DNA of 64,000 bases from JAWLHU01 sp041690255 (GCA_041690255.1 JAWLHU010000009.1:62001-126000); one strand, 5' to 3'. Positions 1 to 8,417 are shown, counted from the stretch's first letter. The notes: a model not told the origin generated them from the letters alone. Program-made: numbers and translations.

Positions 1-201
1 CCCATCGTTCGTCGTGCCGGAGAACTCGTGGCCCATGATCAGCGGCGGTGTGCCGTAACCACCCGGCAGGATCCTGTGCAGATCGCTTCCGCAGATCCCG
101 GAATAGGCTACGTTTACGATGACTTCACCCGGACCGGGTACGGGTTCGGGTTCGTTGGTAAGCTCGACGACCTCTGACCGGGTGTACTTCAGTGCCCGCA
201 T
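1..201 (-). CDS. Zinc-dependent alcohol dehydrogenase family protein (partial, N-terminus only)
   Basis: The first 67 codons of a medium-chain dehydrogenase are visible and the gene runs off the left edge. The GroES-like start shows the catalytic-zinc motif SGICGSDLH followed by MGHEFSG, which carries the Cys and the His-Glu pair expected for the zinc site. An AGGAGG site lies 9 nt before the ATG. It is the last visible gene of the TRAP transporter cluster and probably oxidises an alcohol or polyol-like intermediate of that pathway. The substrate cannot be inferred from this fragment. Confidence 0.85.
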   Translation of the reverse strand, partial: MRALKYTRSEVVELTNEPEPVPGPGEVIVNVAYSGICGSDLHRILPGGYGTPPLIMGHEFSGTTNDG

Positions 202-274
202 GACTTCAAACCTCCTTGTCATGATGCAGGTTCAGCCCTCGATCGCCCAAGGCGCATGATCCCGACCGGAACCC

Positions 275-1552
275 TTACGGACCGAAGAGCGTGACGGTCC
301 ACATATAGGTACTCGGGAAGTACGTGATGATCAGGAGAACCAGGAGCAAGATTGGGAAGAACCGGAACACGTGCCTGAAGATATCTTCGACCGGAAGGTC
401 AGCCATACTCGAGACGAAGAAGCAGACCTGCCCGAACGGTGGCGTGATCGCACCGAGCACCACGTTCAGGACGCAGATCATTCCGAACTGAATCGGATCG
501 ATGCCCAGATGAGCGGCGGCGGTTGCCAGGGTGGGCCCCACCAGGATCAGCAGCGAGATGCCCTCCATGAGGGCGCCGCCCAACAGCAGGAAGATGTTTA
601 CAGCCAGGAGGAAGATCGCCGGACTCTCGCTGATCGTATTGAACATCGTGGCGATCGACTGGGGCACCTGGTTGTAGGCGAGCACCCAGGAGACCGGCGC
701 CGCAAAGGCGATGATCAGCATGATCGAGCCGGTGTCCACAGCCGCTTTGGTCAGCACTCCGGGAAGGTCACGCCAGTGAAACTCCCGGTAGACGAAGACC
801 GCAAGGAAGAGGCTGAAGAGGACGGCCACGCCGCCGGCTTCGGTCGCGGTGAACCACCCAAAGCGGATGCCAAAGACAATGACGAATGGGAGCAGCAAGG
901 CCAGTCCGCTTCGCCTGAAGGCGGTCCAGACCGCACGCCAGGAGGGGCGGGGCTTGGGCGGTCCGTATCCCATGCGCCGGCAGGTCCGGTGCACAACGAT
1001 GGACATCGCTGCGGCCAGCATGATCCCCGGCACGATACCAGCCATGAACAGCTTCCCCACAGAGTTGCCGGTGAGCGAAGCGTAGACAAGGAGGGCGATC
1101 GACGGCGGGATGATGTTGGACAGCATACCCGAGACCGCTGTGAGAGCGCCGGAGAACGCTGCAGGATAGCCATCGGCCCGCATCTGCGGAATCGTCACCT
1201 TGCAGTCCACCGCTGCGTCCGCTGCAGATGAACCGGAGAGACCACCCATGAAGACGCTGAGTGCGACGTTTACCTGCCCGAGGCCCCCGGGGAAGTGCCC
1301 AACCAGGACCCTGGCCAGATCGAACAGCCGTTGTGAGATCCCGCCGGCCGACATGATCGAACCGGCCACCACAAAGAGCGGGATCGCCATCATCACAACG
1401 TTATCGGTTGTGCTCGCAGTCTTGGCCGCAACAACCGCCAGGGGAACACCCTGGGTACTGAGAATCCCTGCGGTTCCTCCCATGGCCAGGCTGACGGCAA
1501 CAGGAATGCCGAGGAATATCAATCCAAACAAGACGACTGCTAGTAATGCCAT
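275..1552 (-). CDS. dctM: TRAP transporter large permease (DctM family)
   Basis: This 425-residue, very hydrophobic protein has the length and pattern of DctM (about 12 membrane segments). It contains family-typical stretches such as GGLSGSSAADAA and SNIIPPSIALLVY. DctM forms the ion-coupled channel of tripartite periplasmic-type importers together with DctQ and the DctP binding protein, both encoded just upstream. It lies 67 nt after dctQ. The SD is weak (GGGTGGGGTG before the ATG). The cargo is probably a carboxylate, by family and neighbours only. Confidence 0.93.
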   Translation of the reverse strand: MALLAVVLFGLIFLGIPVAVSLAMGGTAGILSTQGVPLAVVAAKTASTTDNVVMMAIPLFVVAGSIMSAGGISQRLFDLARVLVGHFPGGLGQVNVALSVFMGGLSGSSAADAAVDCKVTIPQMRADGYPAAFSGALTAVSGMLSNIIPPSIALLVYASLTGNSVGKLFMAGIVPGIMLAAAMSIVVHRTCRRMGYGPPKPRPSWRAVWTAFRRSGLALLLPFVIVFGIRFGWFTATEAGGVAVLFSLFLAVFVYREFHWRDLPGVLTKAAVDTGSIMLIIAFAAPVSWVLAYNQVPQSIATMFNTISESPAIFLLAVNIFLLLGGALMEGISLLILVGPTLATAAAHLGIDPIQFGMICVLNVVLGAITPPFGQVCFFVSSMADLPVEDIFRHVFRFFPILLLVLLIITYFPSTYMWTVTLFGP

Positions 1553-1619
1553 GTCACCCCACCCACTCTGACTTCGTCCCGGTCCCCTGACTCGGGGAAC
1601 TGACGAGCCGCGAATTTTC

Positions 1620-2177
1620 CTACCCGTGTTCCGGGGGTCTTGCCGGCTTGGTCTTACGGAGCGAACCGATGGTATAGATGATCATGAGCGCACCGCTCAG
1701 GGGAATAACCGTGCTGAAGTAACCCGAGGGGATCTCGAGCCAGGTGAGTTCTCGCTTCATGTGGAGTTGGACAATGGGGACGCCCAATGCCAGCAGGATT
1801 CCTCCCATGCCAATGGGCGAAAGGCGAATAAGCCACCGCCACAGGCTGCCTGCCAGGCCTTCGCCGGCATATCTGTCGACGAACATGCTCATCCTCACGT
1901 GCGCCTGATACTTCACGGCGATAGCTCCGCCCAGGAAGACAATCCAGAGGAACAGGATCTTCACGATGTCCTCAGCCCAGATAATCCGGTACCAGTCGGT
2001 GTACCGCGAGACGACATTCAACCCAATCAGAAGGGGAAGTCCAGCGGCGCACACGATCGCCACAATCTCCGGAATGATGGTCCACCACCGGCTCCAGTCC
2101 AGTTCGATGGCGAACGGATTCGGCTCCGCGGGGGCTGGCGAACTGCGACCCGTGTTGGCGCTATTCGTCTCTCTCAT
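1620..2177 (-). CDS. dctQ: TRAP transporter small permease (DctQ family)
   Basis: The 185-residue protein has a hydrophilic N-terminal tail of about 30 residues and then four predicted membrane segments, as in DctQ subunits. The central segment IVKILFLWIVFLGGAIAVK and the following KYQAHVRMSMFVDR fit the family. It starts 3 nt after the cupin stop codon, with GGAG 6 nt before the ATG, so translation is likely coupled. It pairs with DctM and receives substrate from DctP. Confidence 0.9.
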   Translation of the reverse strand: MRETNSANTGRSSPAPAEPNPFAIELDWSRWWTIIPEIVAIVCAAGLPLLIGLNVVSRYTDWYRIIWAEDIVKILFLWIVFLGGAIAVKYQAHVRMSMFVDRYAGEGLAGSLWRWLIRLSPIGMGGILLALGVPIVQLHMKRELTWLEIPSGYFSTVIPLSGALMIIYTIGSLRKTKPARPPEHG

Positions 2178-2180
2178 AGG

Positions 2181-2528
2181 TCACTCCGCCCGTGCAGTGG
2201 CATCGTAGGCAGGGTTGCTCAGGTTCTTGAAGCTGATCGCCCGCGACCGTTGCAGCGCCTTCGTTGCGTGCGGCACCCCGGATGGGACGAAGTAGGCCTG
2301 CCCGGCACCGACATCCACGGAGTCGTCGCCCACATCGAAATGAATCAAGCCCTCCAGGACGAAGATGAACTGCTCAGCCTCGTGGCTGTGCAGCGATCCG
2401 CCCTCGCCGGCTTCGAAGTGGACCAGCGCTAGTTCGGTGTACTCGCCGCGAATCACCGGGCCCCGTGCGTCAGAGTAATGACTGGCGATCAGGTTGTCGA
2501 GGCTCCTGGTCAGGTCGAGGAATCCCAT
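2181..2528 (-). CDS. Small single-domain cupin protein
   Basis: The 115-residue protein is one cupin barrel. Motif 1 is visible as GEGGSLHSHEAEQFIFVLEG (two His and a Glu as likely metal ligands) and motif 2 as FVPSGVPHAT. GAGGAGG lies 9 nt before the ATG. It sits between dctP and dctQ in the TRAP operon. Such stand-alone cupins are isomerases, dioxygenases or sugar/acid-binding proteins; nothing here decides which. A role in modifying the transported acid, or in sensing it, is inference. Confidence 0.85.
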   Translation of the reverse strand: MGFLDLTRSLDNLIASHYSDARGPVIRGEYTELALVHFEAGEGGSLHSHEAEQFIFVLEGLIHFDVGDDSVDVGAGQAYFVPSGVPHATKALQRSRAISFKNLSNPAYDATARAE

Positions 2529-2604
2529 CTGTACGCCCTCCTCTGGGTGGCAGTCTCACCCTGGCAGGGTTGCGGCCTTCTGGCCGCAACCCTGCCGCTC
2601 TCTG

Positions 2605-3711
2605 CTACTTGCACGTGGTGGAACGGATCTTGTCGATCAGCTGCTGGCCCTTCTCGCCGAACCGGTCGGTATAGTCCTTCCAGGCGGGGGCCATCGCCTT
2701 TTGGAAGGCCGCCCGGTCAGGATCCTTGACGATCTCCATGCCGAACTCCTCCAGCTGCTTGAGCTGTGCGTCGACATCGCCACTGGCAGCCTGGCGCTGC
2801 GGTCCGGCAGCAGCTACGATCGAATCCTTCAGGATCTGCTGCAGCTCAGGGGAGAGCTTCGCCATGGTCTTGTCGCTGACCGAAGTAGGTGCCGCGCCAT
2901 AGACGTGGTTGGTGATGGAGAGGTGCTTCTGCACCTCGTACAGTTTGCCGGTCAGAATGATGTTGAAGGGGTTCTCCTGACCGTCGACGACACCGGTCTG
3001 CAGGGCGTTGAAGAGCTCGGTGAAGTCAATGGCAACCGGCTGTGCTCCAACCAGCGACCAGGCCATCTGATGCACGTTGCTCGGGAGGGTGCGGAGCTTG
3101 AGACCCTTCACATCGGCGGGGGTATGGATCGGCCGGGCATTGTTGGTCAGGTTACGGAATCCGATCTCCCAGTACCCCAGCGGATGGAATCCGACACCGT
3201 CGAACATGTGGTAGATGTCGTCGGAGCCGATGGGCCCATCCAGCACGCAGTAGGCATGGGCCGCATCGTCAAAGAGGTAGGGCAGGTCCAGTACGGTCGC
3301 TTCCGGCACAACCGAACCCATCGCCCCCGTGCTCGGGCTGGCAATGTCGATCGAGCCGAGCTGCATTCCCTCGATCATGTCCCGGTCTGTGCCAAGCTGG
3401 CCATCCGGGAAGATCTCGATCTTGAGGCATCCGTTCGAGCGCTTCTCTGCCTCTTCCTTGAGGGCCACCGCCCCCTTGTAGTAGGCACTGTCCTTCGAAA
3501 GCGACAAGGCATAGGAGAGTGTTATGGGTTCCTTGCAGGTGATGGTCTCAGTCCCACCCGAACTCTGCGTACCCTGCGACGGGGCTGCGGGGGCCTGCGT
3601 CACGGGAGCGGGAGCGGGCTCTGGTGAGGGCTTGGTCGTCGTTCCACACCCAGCTATCAGCAAGGTAACGGTCAGCAGCGCAAGCAATGATCGCAAGCCA
3701 GTCTTTCTCAT
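2605..3711 (-). CDS. dctP: TRAP transporter solute-binding lipoprotein (DctP family)
   Basis: The 368-residue protein begins with a lipoprotein signal (LLTVTLLIAGCGTT) and a Pro/Ala/Ser-rich linker to about residue 55. The DctP fold follows, with the typical GQLGTDRDMIEGMQLG and the ligand-arginine region GLKLRTLPSNVH. I chose the ATG at 3711 because AGGAGGGGG lies just upstream and the lipobox then falls at the normal place. A longer reading to 3852 would put an unrelated segment ahead of the signal. It captures the organic acid and delivers it to DctQM. Confidence 0.93.
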   Translation of the reverse strand: MRKTGLRSLLALLTVTLLIAGCGTTTKPSPEPAPAPVTQAPAAPSQGTQSSGGTETITCKEPITLSYALSLSKDSAYYKGAVALKEEAEKRSNGCLKIEIFPDGQLGTDRDMIEGMQLGSIDIASPSTGAMGSVVPEATVLDLPYLFDDAAHAYCVLDGPIGSDDIYHMFDGVGFHPLGYWEIGFRNLTNNARPIHTPADVKGLKLRTLPSNVHQMAWSLVGAQPVAIDFTELFNALQTGVVDGQENPFNIILTGKLYEVQKHLSITNHVYGAAPTSVSDKTMAKLSPELQQILKDSIVAAAGPQRQAASGDVDAQLKQLEEFGMEIVKDPDRAAFQKAMAPAWKDYTDRFGEKGQQLIDKIRSTTCK

Positions 3712-3784
3712 GTTTCCCCCTCCTGATGGTAGTCGCGTGGCCTTGTCCTCCCGGGCCGTTTGCACGAGTCCAAGGGGGCTCGGC

Positions 3785-5017
3785 TCAGTGGCCGGCCTCT
3801 GCCTTGACCTGATGTACCAAGTCCCTGAACTCCTCGTGATCCACCAAACCATGCTTCTTATAGGCTAACTCCTTGACCCCCGCCACCAGTTCGCGAATCT
3901 CCTCCTCCGTGGCGCTCTCGCCCATTCGCTCCAGGTGCTCCTTGATCGAATCAGCACCGCTGTTCTTCCCGAGCACCACCGACAGGGGCTCGGCCCCGAC
4001 CAGCTCGGGTGCGATCGGGAAGACGATGGTCTGATTCTCCTTGCAGTTGCGGAACCAGCCGGAGATGATGCCGGACTCGATCTGGGTCAGGCCCTTGCCG
4101 GCAATGCCCCGGTTGTTCCGGCTTGGCATGCCGGTGATGCTCTCCAGCATCCGCACAATGGGCACCATCCGCTCGGTCTTGATGCCGACGTCCACGCCGT
4201 ACATGGTGAGGAGGGCCAGGGTCAGCTCCTCGTAGGGGGCGTTTCCGGCGCGCTCGCCCAGCGCCGAGACGGTGCAGTGGGCCACTTCGACGCCAGACGC
4301 CAGCGCCATCAGGGTGTTGGCGGCGCCCAGGCCGAAGTCGTCGTGGAAGTGGCACTCCAGCGGCTTGTCCTTGATGCGCTCCTTGACCCGGCGCACCAGA
4401 TTGGGCACCGCGTGAGGGGCCAGCCCGCCCAGGGTATCCACCAGCGCCAGGGCGTCCATCCAGCCGTCCCGGGCGACCTGCTCAATCAGCCCAAGTCCCC
4501 AGTCCAGCTCTGCCCGGCTCAGATCGATGGGGAAGAAGACCACGTAGAGCCCCAGCTCGTGGGCGTAGCGGGTGGCCTCGACCGAGAGCTCGATCGCCCG
4601 CTCCAGCTTCCACTGGTAGGCGTGTTCGATCATGTGGGTGCTGGAGGGGATCTCCACGACGATGCCCTTCACCCCGCAGTCGGCGGCGAGCTTGACATCT
4701 TCCTTCATGCACCGTGCGAAGGCAAAGACCTCGGTGTTCGGGTAATTGCGGCGGACGATCTCCCGGATGGCCGCTTCATCCTGTGGCGAGACAGCGGGCA
4801 TGCCGGCTTCAATGCGGTGGATACCGGCCTCAGCAAGGGCATCGGCGATCCGCACCTTCTCGTCCTTGGTGAAGATCACGCCCGCCTGCTGCTCACCGTC
4901 GCGGAGGGTGACATCATGGATTCTTACCCTGCCCGGGAAGTGGAGGCCCTCCCGCACTTCCGGCAGATAGTTCCAGGGGCTGACGAACCAACGGTCTGTA
5001 CGCCAAGGGGTGCCCAA
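3785..5017 (-). CDS. DRE-TIM metallolyase family protein (isopropylmalate/homocitrate synthase-like)
   Basis: The 410-residue TIM-barrel enzyme shows the DRE-TIM signature HDVTLRDGEQQAG near residue 35 and the HxH metal motif CHFHDDFGLGAAN. These enzymes condense acetyl-CoA with a 2-oxoacid or cleave the reverse product. It lacks the C-terminal LeuA regulatory domain of feedback-controlled synthases, so a catabolic or homocitrate-synthase-like role is more likely than leucine synthesis. The TTG start has AAAAGGAG 9 nt upstream. Its place between the M24 enzyme and dctP suggests that it acts on the imported acid. Exact substrate unknown. Confidence 0.85.
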   Translation of the reverse strand: MGTPWRTDRWFVSPWNYLPEVREGLHFPGRVRIHDVTLRDGEQQAGVIFTKDEKVRIADALAEAGIHRIEAGMPAVSPQDEAAIREIVRRNYPNTEVFAFARCMKEDVKLAADCGVKGIVVEIPSSTHMIEHAYQWKLERAIELSVEATRYAHELGLYVVFFPIDLSRAELDWGLGLIEQVARDGWMDALALVDTLGGLAPHAVPNLVRRVKERIKDKPLECHFHDDFGLGAANTLMALASGVEVAHCTVSALGERAGNAPYEELTLALLTMYGVDVGIKTERMVPIVRMLESITGMPSRNNRGIAGKGLTQIESGIISGWFRNCKENQTIVFPIAPELVGAEPLSVVLGKNSGADSIKEHLERMGESATEEEIRELVAGVKELAYKKHGLVDHEEFRDLVHQVKAEAGH

Positions 5018-5059
5018 CTCGTCCCACTCCTTTTCTCAGTCGACGGCGCATCGGGTTGA

Positions 5060-6322
5060 TCAGGCGAAGAACTCCTCCGGATGCGGGCAGAGCGTTGTGA
5101 TCTCATGGCCCGTATCGGTGATGACCAGGTTCTCCTCAAGCCGGGTCGTCTGCTCGAGGCCGGGGTGTCCCGCAAAGGTCTCGATCGCAAAGTACATGTT
5201 GGGCTTGATCTCCGCCGGATACTCCATGGAGTAAGCCCGGCTGATCCACATGCCCTCGTAGAGGGTGAGGCCGATGGAGTGGGCGAACTGCTGCAGGCTG
5301 ACGGTGCGGTACTTGTCGTCGTCGTACACGGGGAATTCCTTGGCCACATCGGCGGTGGTGTTGCCCGGCTTCATCTTCTCGATGGCCCGATACAACGAGT
5401 CGTAGCACTCCTTGTACAGGTCCTTCTCCTTCTGCGTGGGCTTGACCCCACCGACCTTGAAGCAGCGGACGAAGTCGATGAAGTAGCCGCCGGGTCCCAC
5501 GGCATTGATGTCCATGATCACCAGATCGCCCACGCGCAGGAGCTTGTCCGTCGCCCAGCGCCGGTACGGGCTGGTATTGCCGCCCGATGCGACGATGATG
5601 TCATAGACCACGTCGAAGCCACGCCGGTAGAGGTACTCGTTCACCTTGGCCGACAGCTCCCGCTCCGTGATGCCAGGCTTGGCCCATTCGTTCATGGACA
5701 TCCACATTGCGGCGTCACCGTGGGCGGCCGCGATCTTGAGCAGTTCCAGTTCGTCGGCTGTCTTGACGACACGGGCATCCTTCATGGCGGGCCAGGCGTT
5801 GACCAGCTTGATACCAAGGTTGGTGAGAGCCTGATACGCCATCATGTCCATGGCGTCAATGCCGACCCGTTCCTTCTCCACATGGTTCTCCACCAGAACC
5901 CGGAAGACGGACTGCGCCATCTCCGCTACCTGCGTCGACTCGGCGCCCTCGGCCCACCGCCAGGTGATCGCCGGCCGCACGTTGCCAGGCTTCAGCCACG
6001 GCGCGTCCATCTCCGCACAGACCAGGTCGGACCCCACCGTCTCAAAGAGAACGGGATCGCCGTCGCGCGGGACCACGGCATACCGGATGAAGATGTTGTT
6101 CTTCCAGTTGCCCTGCCACACTCCGGTTGCGTACCGAACGTTCTCACCCACAAAGAGGATCAATGCCCCGAGATCGTGCACCTTCATCTGCTCCCGGAGC
6201 TTCGCCAGACGCTCTGTCCGGAGGCGCTCGAAGTTGACCCGTTCCTGCCAGTCCGTTCCCGTCGTGCTGTAGATCCGTCGCGCTTGGTGCTCATGCTTGG
6301 CCTGAATAAAACTGTTGTACAA
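5060..6322 (-). CDS. M24 (pita-bread fold) metallopeptidase-like enzyme
   Basis: The 420-residue protein has an N-terminal creatinase-like domain and a C-terminal pita-bread domain with all metal-ligand blocks: VIMDINAVGPGGYFIDF (two Asp), QQFAHSIGL (His), FAIETFAG and RLEENLVIT (two Glu). I place the start at the TTG at 6322 because GAGGAGGG lies 7 nt upstream; a GTG at 6358 has no such site. M24 members include Xaa-Pro peptidases but also non-peptidases such as creatinase and the DMSP lyase DddP. In a TRAP and acid-catabolism operon a non-peptidase activity is plausible. Confidence 0.85.
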   Translation of the reverse strand: MYNSFIQAKHEHQARRIYSTTGTDWQERVNFERLRTERLAKLREQMKVHDLGALILFVGENVRYATGVWQGNWKNNIFIRYAVVPRDGDPVLFETVGSDLVCAEMDAPWLKPGNVRPAITWRWAEGAESTQVAEMAQSVFRVLVENHVEKERVGIDAMDMMAYQALTNLGIKLVNAWPAMKDARVVKTADELELLKIAAAHGDAAMWMSMNEWAKPGITERELSAKVNEYLYRRGFDVVYDIIVASGGNTSPYRRWATDKLLRVGDLVIMDINAVGPGGYFIDFVRCFKVGGVKPTQKEKDLYKECYDSLYRAIEKMKPGNTTADVAKEFPVYDDDKYRTVSLQQFAHSIGLTLYEGMWISRAYSMEYPAEIKPNMYFAIETFAGHPGLEQTTRLEENLVITDTGHEITTLCPHPEEFFA

Positions 6323-6391
6323 TATGTACCCTCCTCTCGTTGTTGAGCATTCGCACACCTACGCCAGGCTGCTCCGGGACCTTGCCCCGTG

Positions 6392-7354
6392 TCACAGCCG
6401 GTTGACCTGGTAGTCGAGCGGTTCTCCGGTCAGGGCCTTCACCACTTGATGGACGGCCTTGACCTGCAGCTCAATGGTCGCCTCCTCGGAGTGGAAGCCA
6501 CAGTGGGGAGTAATCAGACACCGATCGATCTGCAGCAGCGGATGATCCGGGCGGATCGGTTCGGTCTCCAGCACATCCAGGCCGGCTCCTGCGATCCGCC
6601 CCTCCTGAAGCGCCTCAGCCAGAGCCTCCTCGTCGATGATGCCACCCCGAGCGGTATTCACGATCATGGCCGTGGGTTTCATCAGCCGGAGTCGCGCGGC
6701 GTTAATCAAGTGGCGAGTCTCCGGGGTCAGGGGGCAGTGAATGGAGACAAAGTCGCTGCTGGCCAGCAGCGGCTCCAGTTCCATCAGGTCCACCCCGGGA
6801 GCCGCCTCCACATAGGGGTCAAAGACCAGTACCTGCATGCCCAACGCTCTCGCCTTGGCAGCCAGCTTGCGGCTGATCTGTCCGTAGCCGATCAGCCCAA
6901 GGACCGCCCCCCTCAGGCGCGGGATCGGACGGTAGAGGCGAAAGTCCCATCCGCCCTGGTGTACCTGGCGGTCGAGCAGCACCGTCTTGCGCGTCAGAGT
7001 CAGCAGCAGTGCCAGGGCGTGGTCCGAGACCTCGTCCGTGCAGTAATCCGGTACGTTCGTAACCGCGATACCCCGGCGCGTGGCAGCGGCCACGTCAATG
7101 TTGTCCACCCCGACTCCGTACCGTGCGATTATGCGGCACCGGCTCATGCCCTCAATGACCCGAGCAGGCAGCTTCGCAAAGGTGACAAGGACGGCGTCTG
7201 CATCCCTCGTCTCCCTCTCCAGCGTCTCCTCACTGCTGTCGGTGCAGAAGACCAGATCTGCCCCCAGGCTCTCAGCAAGTGAGTGACTCTCAATCTTGCG
7301 GGATGGGAATATATGGTCGGTCACCACAACCCGATACGCAGGCACGCAGACCAT
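6392..7354 (-). CDS. D-isomer-specific 2-hydroxyacid dehydrogenase
   Basis: The 320-residue protein has the NAD-binding motif GAVLGLIGYGQISRK near the middle. The catalytic Arg (NTARGGIIDEEAL), Glu (LDVLETEP) and His (ITPHCGFHSEEA) of the D-2-hydroxyacid dehydrogenase family are all present. It interconverts a 2-oxoacid and a D-2-hydroxyacid with NAD(P)H. It is the first gene of the minus-strand catabolic cluster. The ATG at 7354 abuts AAGGTAAGGAG; a GTG three codons later is 9 nt from that site and may be the real start. Specificity (glycerate, phosphoglycerate or another) is not evident. Confidence 0.9.
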   Translation of the reverse strand: MVCVPAYRVVVTDHIFPSRKIESHSLAESLGADLVFCTDSSEETLERETRDADAVLVTFAKLPARVIEGMSRCRIIARYGVGVDNIDVAAATRRGIAVTNVPDYCTDEVSDHALALLLTLTRKTVLLDRQVHQGGWDFRLYRPIPRLRGAVLGLIGYGQISRKLAAKARALGMQVLVFDPYVEAAPGVDLMELEPLLASSDFVSIHCPLTPETRHLINAARLRLMKPTAMIVNTARGGIIDEEALAEALQEGRIAGAGLDVLETEPIRPDHPLLQIDRCLITPHCGFHSEEATIELQVKAVHQVVKALTGEPLDYQVNRL

Positions 7355-7390
7355 CTCCTTACCTTTCGGCAGACCTGAGTGATGAGATAT

Positions 7391-7405
7391 ATGAGTAATA
7401 CTCTA
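7391..7405. promoter_or_regulatory. Operator-like dyad O1 (ATGAG-N5-CTCTA)
   Basis: The sequence ATGAGTAATACTCTA is an imperfect copy of the dyad seen twice more in this gap; its core GAGTA-A-TACTC is an 11-base palindrome. It lies 37 bases upstream of the 2-hydroxyacid dehydrogenase start, where a repressor would block the leftward operon. Confidence 0.5.
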
Positions 7406-7482
7406 CTTCATTCCCTGCTGCATGATTCGCCCCGTGTCCATCAGTGAATAAGTACACACAGATGAACGAGAGGGCAGCCGCG

Positions 7483-7499
7483 TATGAGTCCTGCTCATA
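7483..7499. promoter_or_regulatory. Operator-like dyad O2 (TATGAG-N5-CTCATA)
   Basis: This is a perfect 6-base inverted repeat with a 5-base spacer. The same ATGAG/CTCAT arms and spacing occur at 7600-7614. It sits midway between the divergent genes and could join the flanking sites in cooperative binding. Confidence 0.6.
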
Positions 7500-7571
7500 T
7501 TCTCGTTGCTGAGCCTCCTCTCGTCAAGGATGTTCCCTAATCATGAATACTCGGATTTTGATTCGAGCACA

Positions 7572-7601
7572 TTGTAGGGATGTGGGCTATGCGAGTATAA
7601 T
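7572..7601 (+). promoter_or_regulatory. Promoter of the XRE-cupin regulator
   Basis: A perfect TATAAT at 7596-7601 is preceded by TTGTAG at 7572-7577 with an 18-base spacer. The predicted transcript starts near 7608, giving a leader of about 160 bases before the regulator ATG. The -10 overlaps operator O3, which implies autorepression. Confidence 0.55.
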
Positions 7602-7614
7602 GAGTATAGCTCAT
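7600..7614. promoter_or_regulatory. Operator-like dyad O3 (ATGAG-N5-CTCAT)
   Basis: This perfect dyad overlaps the last bases of the TATAAT box and the expected transcription start of the regulator gene. Just upstream, GAGTATA is repeated directly with a 9-base period (7593 and 7602). Confidence 0.6.
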
Positions 7615-7722
7615 ATGAAATGCATTCATGACAGGGTTGCCTACGACTCAACCTGAGACTATGATCGATAGAGTGGATGATCTCGCTAGTCTACGGGGGA
7701 GCCAGAAGCGGATCAGCACACA

Positions 7723-7743
7723 TGACCGGCCCTATACCGGTCA
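7723..7743 (+). promoter_or_regulatory. Leader hairpin or extra operator before the XRE-cupin gene
   Basis: TGACCGG and CCGGTCA form a perfect 7-bp stem around a 7-base loop, 27 bases upstream of the regulator ATG and inside its predicted leader. It differs in sequence from the ATGAG dyads, so it is either an RNA structure or a site for another protein. Confidence 0.4.
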
Positions 7744-7770
7744 CATCCATCCAGATGGAGGGTACTTCAA

Positions 7771-8403
7771 ATGGCTGGGAGCACTGCGCGGTCAGAGCGT
7801 GCACAGACACTGGGGTTAGCGATTCGTCGGAAGCGGCAGGAGTGCGGCATGACACAGTTGGAACTGGCTTCGGCCGTCGGGACTACGGCCAGCTTTATCT
7901 CACACCTGGAACACGGGCGAACCCGGGCCTCACTGCCGATGTTCCAGCGCATTGCCCGGGCCCTGTCCGTATCAGTCTCGTATTTTCTGGAAACAGAGGC
8001 CCAAGAGGAGACAGAGGGATCCATCGCAGGGGCAAAGCCTGCTGCCCGGAACGGAAACCAGGTCAAGGTAGTGCGACCGCACACCCGCAAGATTCTGCTG
8101 GATCCAGCGAGTGATGGGATCCGATGGGAATTGCTCTCCCCGGATCATCAGTGTGCGCTGGAATTCATCATGGGTGTCTATGAGCCGGGGTGTGAGCTGG
8201 GGTTCGCAGAGCCAATGTCCCATCCCGGCGAGGAGTACGGTATCGTTGTCGAGGGGAGGCTGGAGGTCACAGTCTCCGGCGAAGCCTATATCTTAGAGCC
8301 CTGGGACAGCATTCATTTTAATTCGGATCTGCCACACACGATCCGCAACCTCAGCCATGCAACGACACGAGCGATCTGGGTAATCTGGCCACCGGCCTTT
8401 TAG
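7771..8403 (+). CDS. XRE-family transcriptional regulator with C-terminal cupin
   Basis: This 210-residue protein has an N-terminal XRE helix-turn-helix (about residues 12-70, with GMTQLELASAVGTTASFISH as the HTH core) and a C-terminal cupin (about 115-205, with HPGEEYGIVVEGRLEV and HFNSDLPHTI). Such regulators sense a small molecule through the cupin. GGAGGG lies 8 nt before the ATG. It is divergent from the TRAP/catabolic operon and is the obvious candidate for its control and for its own, given the three dyads between them. The effector is presumably the imported acid or a product, which is inference. Confidence 0.9.
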   Translation: MAGSTARSERAQTLGLAIRRKRQECGMTQLELASAVGTTASFISHLEHGRTRASLPMFQRIARALSVSVSYFLETEAQEETEGSIAGAKPAARNGNQVKVVRPHTRKILLDPASDGIRWELLSPDHQCALEFIMGVYEPGCELGFAEPMSHPGEEYGIVVEGRLEVTVSGEAYILEPWDSIHFNSDLPHTIRNLSHATTRAIWVIWPPAF

Positions 8404-8417
8404 CGGGGCCAATGACA

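Larger units (their letters stand above)
7355..7770. promoter_or_regulatory. Divergent control region of the TRAP operon and its XRE-cupin regulator
   Basis: This 416-base AT-richer gap has no convincing gene. It separates the minus-strand catabolic operon from the plus-strand regulator. It holds three copies of an ATGAG-N5-CTCAT dyad (separate entries), a TTGTAG-N18-TATAAT promoter reading right, and a hairpin in the regulator leader. No clear promoter for the leftward operon could be picked, although the leftmost dyad covers a TAGAGT sequence on the minus strand that may be its -10. Confidence 0.6.

Noticed and set aside
3785..5017. Leucine biosynthesis 2-isopropylmalate synthase (leuA)
   Set aside because: It has the DRE-TIM motifs but no C-terminal LeuA regulatory domain, and it sits in a TRAP catabolic operon with no leuB, leuC or leuD nearby.
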